64,000 bases of DNA from Ascidia mentula. Lineage: Eukaryota; Chordata; Ascidiacea; Phlebobranchia; Ascidiidae. The stretch covers positions 6,944,001-7,008,000 of the forward strand of contig OX387203.1 of the NCBI GenBank assembly GCA_947561715.1, given 5' to 3'. Below are positions 61,095-64,000 of the stretch, piece by piece. The number at the start of each line of letters is the position of its first letter. Position 1 is the first letter of the stretch. Below the pieces are notes generated by a model. It did no database searches. It was given only the letters and a program-made list of their open reading frames with translations, and had not been told where the DNA came from. The position numbers and the translations under genes were made by a program.

Positions 61095-63858
61095 TTATTT
61101 TCGACCGGAACGTGGACCAGATCGTGCGCTGGCTCGTGAACTAGCGGCACTGGCGGGCCTTGACCCTGGAGGCGAGGTCACTTGGAGGCCGAGACCGAGG
61201 TCAACCGGCTTTGGACTGGTCACCGATCTGGGAAGTATTGTGCGTTAGTTATGCAGATAAACTAAAGGAAATTATTGACAAACTTACGCAATCCAAAAAC
61301 ATAACTTTAGTAAAAGATAAGTGCTAATAGATCAGGGTTTAAAAACCCCTGATGTAGATGTTCTCGAATGAGGATTTTGAAATTGTACTTATCCCTTGCA
61401 CAGCTGACATAATCGCATGAAACTTTTGAGCAACTATACCTGGCTGACGAAACTGAGCTGCGAGGTGAACTACGGGCACTTGAACGAACAGAGCTGGTCT
61501 TTGAACTTGAGCGTGATTCCGGAGCCATGGTGGGTACGGGCAAACCGGCCTGTTGGAAATACGCCTCTACCGCCTGCGTGATATCTGGGAACTAAAAACA
61601 GATAAATGTGAACAACATATATCCGTTTTTTGCTTTTTGTTTTATAAGTTATCATCGTTCAACACATTTGGGTTTGGTGACAGCTTTGAGCATAAGGTTA
61701 GGGTTCGTTATATAAAGGCTAATTGTGCTATTGGTTTGGAGTTTTAGTCAAAAGTTTCTCAATACGCTTGGTTTCACATTAACATTTCCTATCGACTGTG
61801 CAATTTGTATGACAGGTTCACACCGTAGGGTAATCTTATAAAACCTAAACGTGGTTCACATTTCAGCAAACACCAACCTGTTGCACAAGTTCTGCGATGC
61901 CTTTGGCGATGGATCTGTTTCTGCTTCTAACTTCCCGTAAATCCATATCCCTTTCCTCCAGCATGGGACCCCGGCTCTTTCGCGCGACTCTTGTCTCCCT
62001 AGCGGTGCGAGCAATCTGCAAAATTTTGAGTTAATTTGGACATACGGACATTGCTTTTTTTTGCAGGATGATAACAGTAGTAATTTTTACATTCAAACAC
62101 TTTCATTGCAATCGCTATTGTGTACTTTTTTAAAGAGATTGTTTATCACATCTTCACAAAACAAGGTATTTTGGTTCCCTTGGATTGTGATAGTGACTAA
62201 TCCTCTCGATAACACACCGGGTAGGTCGGTGGTAGGATGTTAATGATTTTTAGTAAAACCCCGCACACGAGACAAACTGTAAGTACCAACACAGGCACAC
62301 TTTGTCGTACTGGGCCAAGTTAACCGCTGTTTGTCGTTATAGCAGCTACAGATAAGCGGCAATGTCCTTGATGTACAGATAATTTTATTTTAAAATTTTT
62401 GTCACCACCTACCTCAGACGTGGACAAACTCGACTCACGGGCAAAAGTGTGTATAGATTAGAGAGACGGGCCAACAGGCCATGCGGGTATAATGTGGTCA
62501 TATAATTGTTTACAGTCGGGGCAAAGTTTACCAAATGTCTTATATACCTGCTTCTGGACTCTTTCCAACTTTTCCTTCTGTTCTTCTGTGTCTCTCTGCA
62601 GTTGTTGTATTTTCATTTTGCGATCTTGTACCATGTCTAGGAAGGTTGTTTCGTCACGCAATGACGAATCCATTGCACTGCTCATCGTCTATGCGAGAAA
62701 ATTAATATTAAATTCGTGTGGATTTGCCTGTGCACGAGGTTAATAAAAAATGTGAGTTTTGTTGTAATTAAAATACGTGCGCAGTGGTTTTTAACCGGTG
62801 GGAAATTTCCGGTGTGTTGTAGGTTGGTACTTGGTTGGCACCGAAATATACAAAAAGAGGTGACAAGAGAAATGTTCTATGTTCTGTCATCACTGTGTGT
62901 AGCACACTTATTGGAAATTGGTCACGCAATGCGGTGAAAATGCAATTACTATATTCTAAACTTAAAAATTTAAATACTGGAGGGAAATAAAGATTCCGTT
63001 TTTTCCGAAAGTGGAAAATGAGAGAAAAAAGGTTAAGAATCACTGGCTTATAAGAAAAAATGAGTTTGCCGATACAACGCATTTCACTGTGTTTCCAATC
63101 ATGCAGGTGCCCATAAACTTAGCATTACTCCGTTATAGCGCCCTCCAGCGATTTAACCTGCCTAATATCACGTCAGGTTTGTTTTATTGATAGCCCGAAG
63201 ATGACTTGAGGTTGCCACTTTCCTACATAGTTTTCGTAGCTAAAAAAATACGTAATTATCAAATATGTAACCAGTCACCTGCAAGTCCTCTTGAAGTTCA
63301 CGGATCTGTCTCCTCTTGTACTTATATTTGTCCATGACGGAGCGGAGTTGTTCATCGAGTTGGTTCTTCATCTCATATTCCTCGCTGGTTTCTGTCACCT
63401 GCAAGACACAGAGTTCGTTTTGTTGGTTGTGTGTATATTGTGTGACTGCCTGACAGTAGCAGCTGTTGTTTAGTTATTGGATAAGGTTGTATCATATTCG
63501 GTTGGCTTTGAAATGTCAATTAAACAAAAAAAATTACCACAGTTCGAATGAAACTACAGCCAGTTCTCACTAAACAGAATCAAAATCGTTACAATTTTTG
63601 TCTGCAAAAAAATCATTCGCTGAAAGTTCTTCTGATTACAAACTTGACGTAAGACGTATCAGCACCTTGCTGTCATACAGAGTGTTGAAAATGTAAAAAC
63701 TGATCGCAAACCTTGTTAAATGACTTTCGGTACGTCTCGTTCCTACTGTTCATCAACCTGAGGGTGTTCTCCAAAGCTCTTATCTCCTTTTCCGCCTTCC
63801 GGATGCGAGCATCAAGCTCGTCTCCTGTTCTCTGCAGCTCCTCTTTGTCCTGGGCTGC
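61095..63858 (-). CDS. CCDC39: Coiled-coil domain-containing protein 39, C-terminal part
   Basis: Six last exons, phase-consistent: 63712-63858, 63279-63398, 62548-62688, 61878-62015, 61440-61591 and 61095-61227, about 243 residues. The N-terminal part lies beyond the window end. CCDC39 and CCDC40 form the 96-nm molecular ruler of ciliary and flagellar axonemes, which places inner dynein arms and the dynein regulatory complex. The segments [43 protein letters not shown] and [12 protein letters not shown] parallel human CCDC39 (EEQKPKLERVTKQ, YFQQSGLELPT). The Ser-rich tail ends [17 protein letters not shown], like the human SPSRPSSAS tail. The protein is nearly all coiled coil before the tail. 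Confidence 0.9.
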
Positions 63859-64000
63859 CTAAAAACCGGGTCCACGTCAATATACTATGAGCATTTCTCT
63901 ATTATTTCTCTTATGACGCAATGTTGGTGGTACGTATTGTGTGGCGACCATGGTAGTGGCGATTGTGTTGCTCTTTACACACTTAAGCGTAATTGCTTAC

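Overview
The window looks like nuclear DNA of a solitary ascidian tunicate, most probably a Ciona species. The evidence is low GC, compact genes with many short phase-matched introns, a Hox gene of the central (Antp/Hox6-8) type, and animal genes MORN1, GRK and CCDC39 close together. Species identity is inferred; no search was run. Exon coordinates were read by hand from splice signals and reading-frame phase.

Bases 1-34,000 are an accessory block built from a tandem, partly decayed gene family and its spacers. Two duplication units (about 6,648-16,787 and 16,788-24,683) each carry one multi-exon gene (A and B). These encode a short Ser-rich first exon, an unrecognised ~148-residue domain (here 'MWEL domain', from its opening residues) and GIY-YIG nuclease-like domains preceded by a Cys-rich knuckle. 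The last 3.47 kb of the two units are nearly identical. Further on lie a related GIY-YIG gene with GHSQPHPLFSEG repeats (D), two broken GIY-YIG copies (E, F), a 206-bp tandem array, and an intact seven-exon gene (C) that joins the MWEL domain to a different, helical C-terminal region. A tRNA-Thr(AGU) gene closes this block.

Bases 34,300-37,900 hold exon-like remnants of a receptor-type gene on the minus strand and a four-exon Hox6-like gene. Bases 38,222-45,717 are one 7.5-kb DNA transposon that I assign to the KDZ/Zisupton group. It has 139-bp terminal inverted repeats, large inverted arrays of a 57-bp repeat inside each end, and two minus-strand ORFs: a 1,027-aa zinc-finger/SWIM/SAP transposase and a 426-aa Ulp1-PHD-SprT-like protein. 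It sits 343 bp past the Hox stop codon and 117 bp before the MORN1 start codon.

Bases 45,835-63,858 are ordinary host genes: MORN1 (12 exons, plus), a GRK1/7-like G-protein-coupled receptor kinase with a C-terminal CaaX box (14 exons, minus, one probable GC-AG intron), and the last six exons of CCDC39 (minus). Short interspersed elements around the GRK gene carry hammerhead-ribozyme-like motifs; one (55,539-55,598) shows all three stems and a cleavage triplet.

The strongest candidates for something undescribed are the MWEL/GIY-YIG family, with a degenerate and an apparently intact nuclease domain in one protein, and the transposon's Ulp1-PHD-SprT fusion.
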